This document shows positions 17,304 to 24,954 of a stretch of DNA of 64,000 nucleotides, piece by piece. Each line of letters starts with the position of its first letter. Positions within the stretch are counted from its first letter, which is position 1. The DNA is from Dyella_B sp035503745 (GTDB taxonomy: Bacteria; Pseudomonadota; Gammaproteobacteria; Xanthomonadales; Rhodanobacteraceae): the NCBI RefSeq assembly GCF_035503745.1, contig NZ_DATJTC010000027.1:108343-172342 (forward strand), in the 5' to 3' direction. Below the pieces are notes generated by a model. It was not told the DNA's origin, did not search any database, and saw nothing but the letters and a program-made list of their open reading frames with translations. Made by a program: the position numbers and the translations under genes.

Positions 17304-17314
17304 GCCTTACCCGC

Positions 17315-17340
17315 TGCCGTGGCGGCCCGCCGCCACGGCA
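17315..17340 (+). terminator. strong hairpin between rpsB and tsf
   Basis: 11-bp perfect stem TGCCGTGGCGG/CCGCCACGGCA with a CCCG loop. There is no T-tract, so it is more likely a partial attenuator or processing and stability element than a full stop; tsf is expected to be co-transcribed. Confidence 0.6.
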
Positions 17341-17365
17341 AACCAAGATTTCCGAGGAACTGTCA

Positions 17366-18247
17366 ATGGCTGAAATTTCCGCCCAACTGGTCAAGGAACT
17401 CCGCGAGCGCTCCGGCGCCGGCATGATGGAGTGCAAGAAAGCCCTGGTCGAAAACCACGGCGACATCGAAGCGGCGATGGAATGGCTGCGCAAGTCGGGC
17501 CTGGCCAAGGCCGACAAGAAGGCCGGCCGCGTGGCCGCCGAAGGCCGCATCGTTGCCGCCCAGGCCTCCGGCAACGCCGTACTGGTCGAAGTGAACAGCG
17601 AAACCGATTTCGTCGCCAAGGACGCCAGCTTCGTGAAGTTCAGCGACACCGTCGCCGACGTCGCGCTGAAGTCCGGCGCCAAGGATGTCGAGTCGCTGAA
17701 GGCCGCCGCCTACCCCGACGCCGCCTCGGTCGAAGAGGCCGCCAAGGCGCTGGTCGCCACCATCGGCGAAAACATCCAGGTGCGCCGCATGGCCCGCGTG
17801 TCCAACGACGGCGTCATCGGCAGCTACATCCATGGCAACCGCATCGGTGTGCTGGTTGCGCTCAAGGGCGGCTCCGAAGAGCTGGCCAAGGGCATCGCCA
17901 TGCACGTGGCCGCGATGAATCCGGCCTATGTGCGCGCCGACGACGTGCCGGCCGATTTCCTGGCAAAGGAAAAGGAAATCGCGCTCAGCCAGATGTCCGA
18001 GAAGGAAAAGGCCAAGCCGGCTGAAATCCTCGAGAAGATCATCGGCGGCAAGGTCAACAAGATCGTGTCCGAAGTGACCTTGCTCGGCCAGCCCTACGTG
18101 ATGGATACCAACACCTCCGTGGCTGACGTGCTGAAGAAGGAAGGCGCCGACGTGATCTCCGTGGCCCGCCTGGCCGTGGGCGAAGGCATCGAGAAGGTGC
18201 AGGACGACTTCGCCGCCGAAGTCATGAAGCAGGCCGGCCTGGCGTAA
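17366..18247 (+). CDS. tsf: translation elongation factor Ts
   Basis: 293 residues with the N-terminal UBA-like domain (VKELRERSGAGMMECKKALV), the conserved GRVAAEG and ETDFVAKD segments of the EF-Tu binding core, and the coiled-coil and C-terminal modules. It exchanges GDP for GTP on EF-Tu. RBS GAGGAA just before the ATG. Second gene of the rpsB operon, ended by an intrinsic terminator 27 bp after its stop. Confidence 0.98.
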   Translation: MAEISAQLVKELRERSGAGMMECKKALVENHGDIEAAMEWLRKSGLAKADKKAGRVAAEGRIVAAQASGNAVLVEVNSETDFVAKDASFVKFSDTVADVALKSGAKDVESLKAAAYPDAASVEEAAKALVATIGENIQVRRMARVSNDGVIGSYIHGNRIGVLVALKGGSEELAKGIAMHVAAMNPAYVRADDVPADFLAKEKEIALSQMSEKEKAKPAEILEKIIGGKVNKIVSEVTLLGQPYVMDTNTSVADVLKKEGADVISVARLAVGEGIEKVQDDFAAEVMKQAGLA

Positions 18248-18270
18248 CAGGCCAGCCACGCGGTTGCACG

Positions 18271-18297
18271 AAGGGCCACGGGAAACCGTGGCCTTTT
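18271..18297 (+). terminator. intrinsic terminator of the rpsB-tsf operon
   Basis: 8-bp GC-rich stem GGCCACGG/CCGTGGCC around a GAAA tetraloop, extended by A-T and wobble pairs, followed by TTTT. Confidence 0.85.
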
Positions 18298-18319
18298 CGT
18301 TTGCGCGCAGAGCTGCGGC

Positions 18320-18742
18320 TCAGACCGATCGCAACGGCACCGGATCGGGCTTCGGGGCCGGTTGCAGCAAGTCCCAGCGGTTGCCGTAAAGGTCCTCGAA
18401 CACGGCGACCGTGCCGTACGGTTCGTGACGCGGCGCTTCCAGGAAACGCACACCGCGTGCACGCATGGCCGCATAGCGTGCGTGGAAGTCATCCACGTGC
18501 AGAAACAGAAAAACCCTGCCGCCCGCCTGCTCGCCCACGCATAGATCCTGCTCGGACGTCGTGGCCTGGGCCAACAGCAGGCGCGTTTCGCGTGCGCCGG
18601 GCGGGGACAGCAACACCCAGCGCTTGCCGCCGCCCAGGGGGGTATCTTCCACCAGCTCGAAATCCAGGCACTGGGTATAGAACGCGATCGCCTCATCGTA
18701 GTCGCGCACCAGCAGCGAAACGGCGGCGATGGCATGTTGCAT
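18320..18742 (-). CDS. VOC family (glyoxalase/bleomycin-resistance fold) protein
   Basis: 140 residues from MQHAIAAVSLLVRDYDEAI, a typical start of vicinal-oxygen-chelate proteins; the longer upstream frame is not conserved. The paired beta-alpha-beta-beta-beta modules are visible (AIAFYTQCLDFELVEDT, then FLHVDDFHARYAAMRARGV and AVFEDLYGNRWDLLQ). Metal-ligand candidates are the N-terminal His and the late Glu. The reaction is unknown. It lies on the opposite strand between tsf and pyrH and breaks that otherwise conserved run. Confidence 0.8.
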   Translation of the reverse strand: MQHAIAAVSLLVRDYDEAIAFYTQCLDFELVEDTPLGGGKRWVLLSPPGARETRLLLAQATTSEQDLCVGEQAGGRVFLFLHVDDFHARYAAMRARGVRFLEAPRHEPYGTVAVFEDLYGNRWDLLQPAPKPDPVPLRSV

Positions 18743-18808
18743 ACACAAACTCCCTACATTAACCACGGGCCACACGGCCCCTGGCGTGCAGCATAGACCG
18801 ATGGCGCG

Positions 18809-18837
18809 CTGACGTTCGCATCGGCCTCCGCTACAAT
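18809..18837 (+). promoter_or_regulatory. probable pyrH promoter
   Basis: CTGACG at 18809-18814, 17-bp spacer, TACAAT at 18832-18837, 34 bp before the pyrH start. An own promoter is needed because a terminator and a minus-strand gene precede pyrH. Confidence 0.6.
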
Positions 18838-18871
18838 GCACGCGTTTTGCGCCAAACAATCCGGAGCCTCC

Positions 18872-19594
18872 ATGAGCAACCCGCTAAAGTACCGACGCAT
18901 CCTGCTCAAGCTCTCCGGTGAAGCATTGATGGGCGAGGCCGACTACGGCATCGACCCCAAGGTTATCGGCCGGCTGGCGGACGAGATCATCGAGATACAA
19001 CAAGCCGGCGCGCAGATCGGCGTGGTCATCGGCGGCGGCAACATTTTCCGCGGCGCGGGCCTGGCCGCGGCCGGCATGGACCGCGTCACCGGCGACCACA
19101 TGGGTATGCTGGCCACCGTCATGAACGCGCTGGCCATGCAGGACGCCATCGAAAAACGCGGTGGTTACGCCCGCGTGATGAGCGCCATCCAGATTCACGA
19201 CGTCGCCGAGGACTTCATCCGCCGCCGCGCCATCCGCCACATCGAAAAAGGCCGCATCGCGCTGTTCGCGGCGGGAACCGGCAACCCGTTCTTCACCACC
19301 GACTCGGCCGCGGCGCTGCGCGCGGTCGAAGTGGGCGCGGACCTGCTGCTCAAGGCCACTAAGGTCGATGGCGTCTACACCGCCGACCCGGCCAAGCACA
19401 GCGATGCCAAGCGCTTCGAGCAGCTGAGCTACGACCAGGTCATCGAACGCAAGCTCGCCGTCATGGACACCGCTGCCATCGCGCTTTGCCGCGACCACGG
19501 CATGCCGCTGCGCATCTACGACATGACCGTGCCCGGCAACCTGATGCGCATCATGCGCGGCGAGGCGGTCGGCACGCTGGTCGCCGACACCTGA
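18872..19594 (+). CDS. pyrH: uridylate kinase
   Basis: 240 residues from MSNPLKYRRI with CCGGAG upstream. Bacterial UMP kinase of the amino-acid kinase fold: RILLKLSGEALMG, GVVIGGGNIFRG, FAAGTGNPFFTTDSAA and KATKVDGVYTADP blocks are all present. It phosphorylates UMP to UDP as a hexamer and is normally regulated by GTP and UTP. It lies in the conserved position before frr. Confidence 0.98.
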   Translation: MSNPLKYRRILLKLSGEALMGEADYGIDPKVIGRLADEIIEIQQAGAQIGVVIGGGNIFRGAGLAAAGMDRVTGDHMGMLATVMNALAMQDAIEKRGGYARVMSAIQIHDVAEDFIRRRAIRHIEKGRIALFAAGTGNPFFTTDSAAALRAVEVGADLLLKATKVDGVYTADPAKHSDAKRFEQLSYDQVIERKLAVMDTAAIALCRDHGMPLRIYDMTVPGNLMRIMRGEAVGTLVADT

Positions 19595-19723
19595 CACGCT
19601 CACACGACGCCGCGAGCGCCAAGGCGAGGCGGCCCGTCCCAGGATCAGGCGCAAGGAATGAAGGCAGCCGGAAAGAGCCCGCGGGCGAACTTTCCGGCTC
19701 CCAATGTGCCTCCTACGCCCTGC

Positions 19724-19729
19724 TATACT
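19724..19729 (+). promoter_or_regulatory. possible -10 element of an frr promoter
   Basis: TATACT at 19724-19729, 31 bp before frr. No acceptable -35 at 16-18 bp, so frr may also depend on readthrough from pyrH across the 166-bp gap. Confidence 0.35.
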
Positions 19730-19760
19730 TATCGGCTTGCACGCCACCGGGTGATTTCTC

Positions 19761-20318
19761 ATGCTCAACGACATCAAACACGATGCCCAGACCCGCATGG
19801 GCAAGAGCATCGATGCTCTCAAGCACGACCTGTCCCGCCTGCGCACGGGCCGCGCGAGCACCACATTGGTCGATCACATCAAGGTGTCCTACTACGGCTC
19901 GGACATGCCGCTCAACCAAGTCGCCACGGTCGCGCTGGCCGACGGCCGCTCGATCGTGATCACGCCGTTCGAAAAAAACATGGTTGCCACGGTGGAAAAG
20001 GCCCTGCTTGCCTCGGACATCGGCATCACGCCGACCACCGCCGGCACGGTGATCCGCCTCAACATGCCGCCGCTGACCGAAGAGCGCCGCCGCGAGCTGG
20101 CCAAACACGTGTCGCACGAAGGTGAAAACGCCAAGATCGCGATCCGCAACGTGCGCCGCGACGCGCTGCAGCATGTCAAGGATCTGCTCAAGGAAAAGCA
20201 GATCACCGAAGACGATGAGCGCAAGGCCGACGATGAAATCCAGAAACTCACGGATCGCTTCGTGAAGGAAGTGGACACCATCGCCAAGGCCAAGGAAGAG
20301 GAACTGATGGCCATGTAA
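19761..20318 (+). CDS. frr: ribosome recycling factor
   Basis: 185 residues, exactly the family size. Landmarks are the N-terminal LNDIKHDAQTRMGKS, the LRTGRAS loop of domain I and the C-terminal helix with KEKQITEDDERKADDEIQKL. Together with EF-G it splits post-termination ribosomes. Expressed with its neighbours pyrH and uppS; a 274-bp gap follows. Confidence 0.98.
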   Translation: MLNDIKHDAQTRMGKSIDALKHDLSRLRTGRASTTLVDHIKVSYYGSDMPLNQVATVALADGRSIVITPFEKNMVATVEKALLASDIGITPTTAGTVIRLNMPPLTEERRRELAKHVSHEGENAKIAIRNVRRDALQHVKDLLKEKQITEDDERKADDEIQKLTDRFVKEVDTIAKAKEEELMAM

Positions 20319-20592
20319 CCAACGGCCATCGGTGCCGCGCCGCAGCGGACATCGCTGGCGCGGCCATTCCCGTTCTCCTCGGGGGAGAGGACAAGGGTGG
20401 GGGGTACTACATCTTGTACGATCGCCGCATCCGCCTCAGCCCTGGCCAACCGCACGGCACCGGTCTGCATCTGGCCGCGCCGGCTGCCCCGAAGAGGCAC
20501 CCAGGCGAAGGGAAGTGGCTATTTCATGGCAATTCCTTCTCCGGCACCCCCACCCACGAGGCAGACGTCGCCGTTGCGGCTACTCTCCATCG
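20319..20592 (+). other. intergenic region between frr and uppS with a REP-like palindrome
   Basis: No supported gene; the uppS frame is open through here but lacks conserved sequence. A GC-rich palindrome CTCCTCGGGGGAG lies around 20376-20388, followed by GGTGGGGGGT. It resembles the G/C-rich palindromes between dnaE and accA. Confidence 0.4.
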
Positions 20593-21330
20593 ATGACCAG
20601 TACTGAGCACAAATTCGTACCTCGCCATATCGGCATCGTGATGGATGGCAATGGCCGCTGGGCCAAGGCACGCCATCGCCCGCGCAGCTTCGGCCACAAC
20701 GCCGGACGCAAGGCCGTGCGCGAAGTGGTGGAAGGCTGCCTGCGCCAAGGCGTCGAATCGCTCACCCTGTTTGCCTTCTCCAGCGAAAACTGGCTGCGGC
20801 CGGCCGATGAAGTGAGCGCATTGATGGACCTGTTCGTGCGCGCGCTGGACAAGGAAGTGGACGAGTTGCACGGCAACGGTGTGCGCCTGCGTTTCATCGG
20901 CGAACTGGGTGCTTTCGACGAGCAACTGCAAAAACGCATGCTCGGCGCCATGAAACGTACCGAAGGCAACGACAAGCTGCATATGAACGTCGCCGTCAAT
21001 TACGGCGGCCGCTGGGACATCGTGCAAGCCGCCCGCAAGGCCGCGATCGCCGTCGCCCAGGGCCAGTTGTCGCCGGAGGCGATCGACGAGGCGGCATTCA
21101 ATCAATGGACCTGCCTGGCCGAATTGCCCCCGCTGGACCTGTTCATCCGCACCGGCGGCGATCGCCGGGTCAGCAATTTCCTGCTCTGGCAGCTGGCCTA
21201 TGCGGAGCTGTATTTCACCGATACGCTGTGGCCGGACTTCAACCAGGCCTCGCTGCAGCATGCCATTGATGACTTCGCCCGCCGCGAGCGCCGCTTCGGC
21301 CGCACCGGCGATCAGGTCGCCCAGGCCTGA
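20593..21330 (+). CDS. uppS: undecaprenyl diphosphate synthase (cis-prenyltransferase)
   Basis: 245 residues from MTSTEHKFVPRHIGIVMDGN. It extends farnesyl diphosphate with eight isopentenyl units to make the C55 carrier for peptidoglycan and O-antigen. The catalytic MDGNGRWA, FAFSSENWLRP and NYGGRWDIV blocks are intact. The motif that in E. coli reads RTGGEHRISNF is here RTGGDRRVSNF, with Asp in place of the metal-linked Glu213. It needs isopentenyl diphosphate, relevant to the odd Dxr gene nearby. Followed by cdsA after 16 bp. Confidence 0.96.
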   Translation: MTSTEHKFVPRHIGIVMDGNGRWAKARHRPRSFGHNAGRKAVREVVEGCLRQGVESLTLFAFSSENWLRPADEVSALMDLFVRALDKEVDELHGNGVRLRFIGELGAFDEQLQKRMLGAMKRTEGNDKLHMNVAVNYGGRWDIVQAARKAAIAVAQGQLSPEAIDEAAFNQWTCLAELPPLDLFIRTGGDRRVSNFLLWQLAYAELYFTDTLWPDFNQASLQHAIDDFARRERRFGRTGDQVAQA

Positions 21331-21346
21331 CCGCTAAGGAATCTTC

Positions 21347-22168
21347 ATGCTGCGCCAGCGCGTCATCACCGCCCTGCTTCTCGCCCCCCTTGCCATCCTG
21401 CTCATCCTGTTGTTGCCGACGAGCGTCTTCGCGTGCCTGCTTGCCGTGGCGTTCCTGGCGGCGAGCTGGGAATGGACGCGGCTGGCCGGCATGAAAAGCC
21501 GTGCGACACGCGGCTCGCTGCTTGCGGCGGCAGCGGTGGTGTTTGCCGTGCTCTGGACGTTGCGGACATCGACCTGGGCATGGCATGCGTTGCTCATTGC
21601 CGGCGTCGCGTGGTGGCTGCTGGTATGCGTGTGGTTGCGCCATTTCGCGTTCGGCGCGGCGCCCACGCCGGAGAATCGCAACCTGAAACTGCTGGCGGGC
21701 GTGTTCGTGGTGTTTCCCGCCTGGGTCGCGACCGTAGGTATCCATGGCAGCGCGCCGCACGGCCATGTGTGGACTTTCCTTGCCATGCTGCTGGTATGGG
21801 CGGCCGATACCGGCGCTTATTTCAGCGGACTCTTTTTCGGCAAGCGCAAGCTCGCTCCACAGATCAGCCCGGGCAAGACCTGGGCCGGCGTGTATGGCGC
21901 TTTCGCCACCAGCGCGGCAGTGGCCACCGCCGGTGGCTGGCTGCTCGAGGTGCGCGACATGCGCCTGCTTGGGCTGGTAGTGCTGTCGGTGCTGACGGTG
22001 GCCGGCTCGATCATCGGCGACCTGCTCGAAAGCCTGATGAAGCGCCACGCCAACGTGAAAGATTCCGGTGTGCTGTTCCCCGGGCACGGCGGCCTGCTCG
22101 ACCGGCTCGACAGCGTGTTCGCCGCACTGCCGATCTTCGCGCTCGGCAAGTGGCTGCTGGGGCTCTGA
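21347..22168 (+). CDS. cdsA: phosphatidate cytidylyltransferase (CDP-diacylglycerol synthase)
   Basis: 273 residues with about eight hydrophobic segments, an integral inner-membrane enzyme that makes CDP-diacylglycerol for all phospholipids. The family signature is near the C-terminus: SLMKRHANVKDSGVLFPGHG, with the metal-binding Asp of KDSG. Starts 16 bp after uppS and ends 10 bp before the dxr-like gene, so one operon is likely. Confidence 0.96.
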   Translation: MLRQRVITALLLAPLAILLILLLPTSVFACLLAVAFLAASWEWTRLAGMKSRATRGSLLAAAAVVFAVLWTLRTSTWAWHALLIAGVAWWLLVCVWLRHFAFGAAPTPENRNLKLLAGVFVVFPAWVATVGIHGSAPHGHVWTFLAMLLVWAADTGAYFSGLFFGKRKLAPQISPGKTWAGVYGAFATSAAVATAGGWLLEVRDMRLLGLVVLSVLTVAGSIIGDLLESLMKRHANVKDSGVLFPGHGGLLDRLDSVFAALPIFALGKWLLGL

Positions 22169-22178
22169 TCGCGCCGGC

Positions 22179-23351
22179 ATGACGCGCCGCATCGCCGTCG
22201 TCGGTGCCACGGGCTCGATCGGTTCGGGCGCGCTGCAGATCATCGCGCAACATCCCGGCCGCTTTCGCGCCAGCGTGCTGGCCGCCCACCGCAACGTCGA
22301 AGCCCTGGCTGTGCTGTGCACACGCCATCGGCCCGTACTGGCCATCATCGCGGACAAAACCCTGGAGGCCGCACTGGCGCGCCGGCTGGCCGCCGCCGGC
22401 GTGCGTTGCGAGGTCGCCGGTGGCGCCGAGGCCATCGCCCAGGCAGTGGCGTCGGGCGCTTGCGACGACGTGATCGCGGCCAGCAGCGGTATCGCCGGCA
22501 TCGCGCCGGCACTGGCGGCGGCCCGCGCCGGTAAACGGCTGCTGCTGGCCAATACCGAATCGATGGTGACCGCTGGCGTCCTGCTGCGGCAGGCACTCAT
22601 ACAGGGCGGCGGCCAGCTGATCCCCCTGGATGGCCGCCAGCATGCGATCTTCCGCTGCCTGTCGTCCTGCAGGCCGGTCCAGGCCGATGGCCTTACGTTG
22701 ACGCTGGTGGGCTCGGGTGGGGTATTCCGGGGCTGCAGCCGCGCCCAACTGATGACCGCCGGCCCAGAGCACATCGGCCCTTCGCCGCCATACCCCGGCA
22801 AGGCGCTGGACAGGGTCAACGCGGCCAGCCTGATGGATCTGGGCCTGGGTCTTATCCAGGCCCATCACCTGTTCGCCGTGCCGGCGGATCGCCTGCGCGT
22901 GATGCTGCAAGCCGACGGGCAAGTGCGCGGCATCGTAGAGCGCCCTGGCAGCGAGGCCCCGATTCAAATCGGCCAGCTGGACCCCCGCCAGTCTGTTGGG
23001 GCCGCCCTGGCGTGGCCCGAGCGTATCGATCAGGCCCAAAGCCCGCCCGAGCCTCTCCAGGCAACACCAGCGGCCTTCGAAAAACCGGACGTAAAAACCT
23101 TCCGCTGCCCATCCCTCGCGCTCCAGGCCCTGCGTGCGGGCGGCGACGCCGGCACCATCCTGAATGCGGCCAACGAGGTGGCCGTCACGGCCTTCCTGGC
23201 CGGCTCCCTGCCGTTCCTGTCCATCGCCGACCTGATCGAGCAGGCCCTGATGGAACTGCCGCCGCAACCCGTGGTCGATATCCAAACCCTGAGCGAACGC
23301 GACCGGACAGCTCGTGAAGCCGTCCGGCGGGTACTTCGCAACGCTTGCTGA
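22179..23351 (+). CDS. dxr: Dxr-like protein lacking most catalytic residues (probable pseudoenzyme)
   Basis: 390 residues, the normal size, in the classical dxr position between cdsA and rseP. The N-terminal NADPH-binding GATGSIGSGALQII and the C-terminal LNAANEVAV are conserved, so it derives from 1-deoxy-D-xylulose 5-phosphate reductoisomerase. The active site is not: NKES is NTES, VDSEH is LDGRQ (Glu and Ser lost), ASGGPF is GSGGVF, MNKGLE is MDLGLG (Asn, Lys and Glu lost), and the HPNWSMG loop is unrecognisable. No frameshift or stop is present. It is unlikely to catalyse the MEP-pathway step, although the gene is retained. Confidence 0.85.
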   Translation: MTRRIAVVGATGSIGSGALQIIAQHPGRFRASVLAAHRNVEALAVLCTRHRPVLAIIADKTLEAALARRLAAAGVRCEVAGGAEAIAQAVASGACDDVIAASSGIAGIAPALAAARAGKRLLLANTESMVTAGVLLRQALIQGGGQLIPLDGRQHAIFRCLSSCRPVQADGLTLTLVGSGGVFRGCSRAQLMTAGPEHIGPSPPYPGKALDRVNAASLMDLGLGLIQAHHLFAVPADRLRVMLQADGQVRGIVERPGSEAPIQIGQLDPRQSVGAALAWPERIDQAQSPPEPLQATPAAFEKPDVKTFRCPSLALQALRAGGDAGTILNAANEVAVTAFLAGSLPFLSIADLIEQALMELPPQPVVDIQTLSERDRTAREAVRRVLRNAC

Positions 23352-23386
23352 TAAGCTTTAAGTTCCCAAGAGACGTACCAGATTTA

Positions 23387-24736
23387 ATGAATCCCTTTTT
23401 CGGCTCGGTGTTCTGGTTGGCGGTCACGCTCGGCGTGCTGGTGACCTTTCACGAATTCGGACACTACTGGGTCGCACGGCGTTGCGGCGTGAAAGTGCTG
23501 CGCTTCTCGGTCGGCTTTGGTCCGGCCATCTGGAAGCGCGTGGGCCGCGACGGCACCGAATACCAGATCGCATCCATTCCGCTCGGCGGCTACGTCAAGA
23601 TGCTTGATGCGCGCGAGGGCGAGGTCGATCCGGCGCTGCTCGGCCAGGAATTCACCCATCAATCGATCTGGAAGCGCATTGCCATCGTGGCGGCGGGACC
23701 GGGTTTCAACATCATCTTCACCATCGCCGCATTCTGGCTGATGTTTGTGCTGGGACGCACCGACTACGCACCGATCGTCAGCGCCGCGCCGCAAAGCATC
23801 GCCGCGCAAGCGGGCATACGCCCCGGCGATCGCTTGCTAAGCGTCGGCGGCACGCCCGTGGCGACGTGGACCGATTCGTTCGAATCGATCGCCAACGGCA
23901 TGCTGAGCCGCACTCCGCTTGCCATCATGGTACGCGGCACCGATGGCGCGGACCGTTCGCTGGTGTTGCCACTCAACCAGTTGCCGCCGGGCGAGGATGT
24001 CGGCCATTACATGGACAAGCTCGGCCTGCTGCCCGCGCCGGAGCCGCCGGTTGCCGCCACGGTCAAGGCAGGCGAACCCGCGTCGCTGGCCGGCATGCAG
24101 GGCGGCGACCGGATCGTCAGCATCGACGGCAACGCCATTGCCACCTTCGGGGATCTGAGCAAACAGATCGCGGCCGCCGCGGCACATTCGCCGGCGCTGT
24201 CGGTGGATGTCGAGCGCAACGGCAAGCCCATGCACTTCACCGTCACGGCCCGCATGGAATCGCAGAACGGCGAAACCCCGCACTGGGTCATCGGCATCAC
24301 CGAGCCGGCACCGGAAACCGCCATCCAGCGCTACAGCCCGTTAAAGGCGTTGGCTGCCTCGCTGGAACTGACCTGGCAGCGCACCACCGAAAGCTTCACC
24401 ATGGTCGGCAAGATGATTACCGGCCAGGCCGCCGCCAGCAACCTCACCGGCATCATCGGCATCGCCCAGGTCGCCAACGCCGCCGCACAGATGGGCCTGG
24501 ACCGGTTCCTGGATTTCCTGGGCCTGGTCTCGCTCAGCCTGGCCATCGTCAACCTGCTGCCCATTCCGATCTTGGACGGCGGGCACCTGCTGTATTACCT
24601 TATCGAGCTGGTCAAAGGCAGCCCAGTCAGTGAGCGGACCATGATCGCGGGCCAGTACGTGGGCATCGCCTTGCTGTTCACGTTGCTGGGGCTGACTTTC
24701 TACAACGACATCCATCGCATCATCCTGCCCTCGTGA
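23387..24736 (+). CDS. rseP: site-2 intramembrane protease RseP (sigma-E regulator)
   Basis: 449 residues from MNPFFGSVFW; the frame upstream of this is non-conserved. The zinc site HEFGH (22-26) is in the first helix, with NLLPIPILDGGH in the third core helix as the second metal-binding part. Two PDZ domains lie between (around APIVSAAPQSIAAQAGIRPG and AATVKAGEPASLAGM). It cleaves anti-sigma factor RseA during envelope stress and also remnant signal peptides. Located upstream of bamA as in other gammaproteobacteria. Confidence 0.96.
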   Translation: MNPFFGSVFWLAVTLGVLVTFHEFGHYWVARRCGVKVLRFSVGFGPAIWKRVGRDGTEYQIASIPLGGYVKMLDAREGEVDPALLGQEFTHQSIWKRIAIVAAGPGFNIIFTIAAFWLMFVLGRTDYAPIVSAAPQSIAAQAGIRPGDRLLSVGGTPVATWTDSFESIANGMLSRTPLAIMVRGTDGADRSLVLPLNQLPPGEDVGHYMDKLGLLPAPEPPVAATVKAGEPASLAGMQGGDRIVSIDGNAIATFGDLSKQIAAAAAHSPALSVDVERNGKPMHFTVTARMESQNGETPHWVIGITEPAPETAIQRYSPLKALAASLELTWQRTTESFTMVGKMITGQAAASNLTGIIGIAQVANAAAQMGLDRFLDFLGLVSLSLAIVNLLPIPILDGGHLLYYLIELVKGSPVSERTMIAGQYVGIALLFTLLGLTFYNDIHRIILPS

Positions 24737-24904
24737 GACGGATGCGCGCCGCCGACAACATCATGTTGCCTGCAGGCCGCGGCTTCCTCATTGCGTGGCA
24801 ACCCACCCGCATCGCGGCGCCCGGCACCCTGTTGCCGGATCCGCCAAGTGCGGGTGCGAACTAAAACACGGGGGCGGGCTCGTTCCAGCCCCAGAAAAAT
24901 ACAG

Positions 24905-24929
24905 CGGGGCGGCCGGATTGGCCGCCCCG
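24905..24929 (+). promoter_or_regulatory. hairpin in the bamA leader
   Basis: 10-bp perfect stem CGGGGCGGCC/GGCCGCCCCG with loop GGATT, 25 bp before the bamA start and within the 218-bp rseP-bamA gap. No T-tract, so probably a leader structure or weak terminator. Confidence 0.45.
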
Positions 24930-24954
24930 TCCGAATAACACAACGGAATCGACG

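Noticed and set aside
24855..24900. Possible sigma-E promoter (GAACTA) before bamA
   Set aside because: The -35 match is partial and no TCTGA-like -10 follows at 16 bp.
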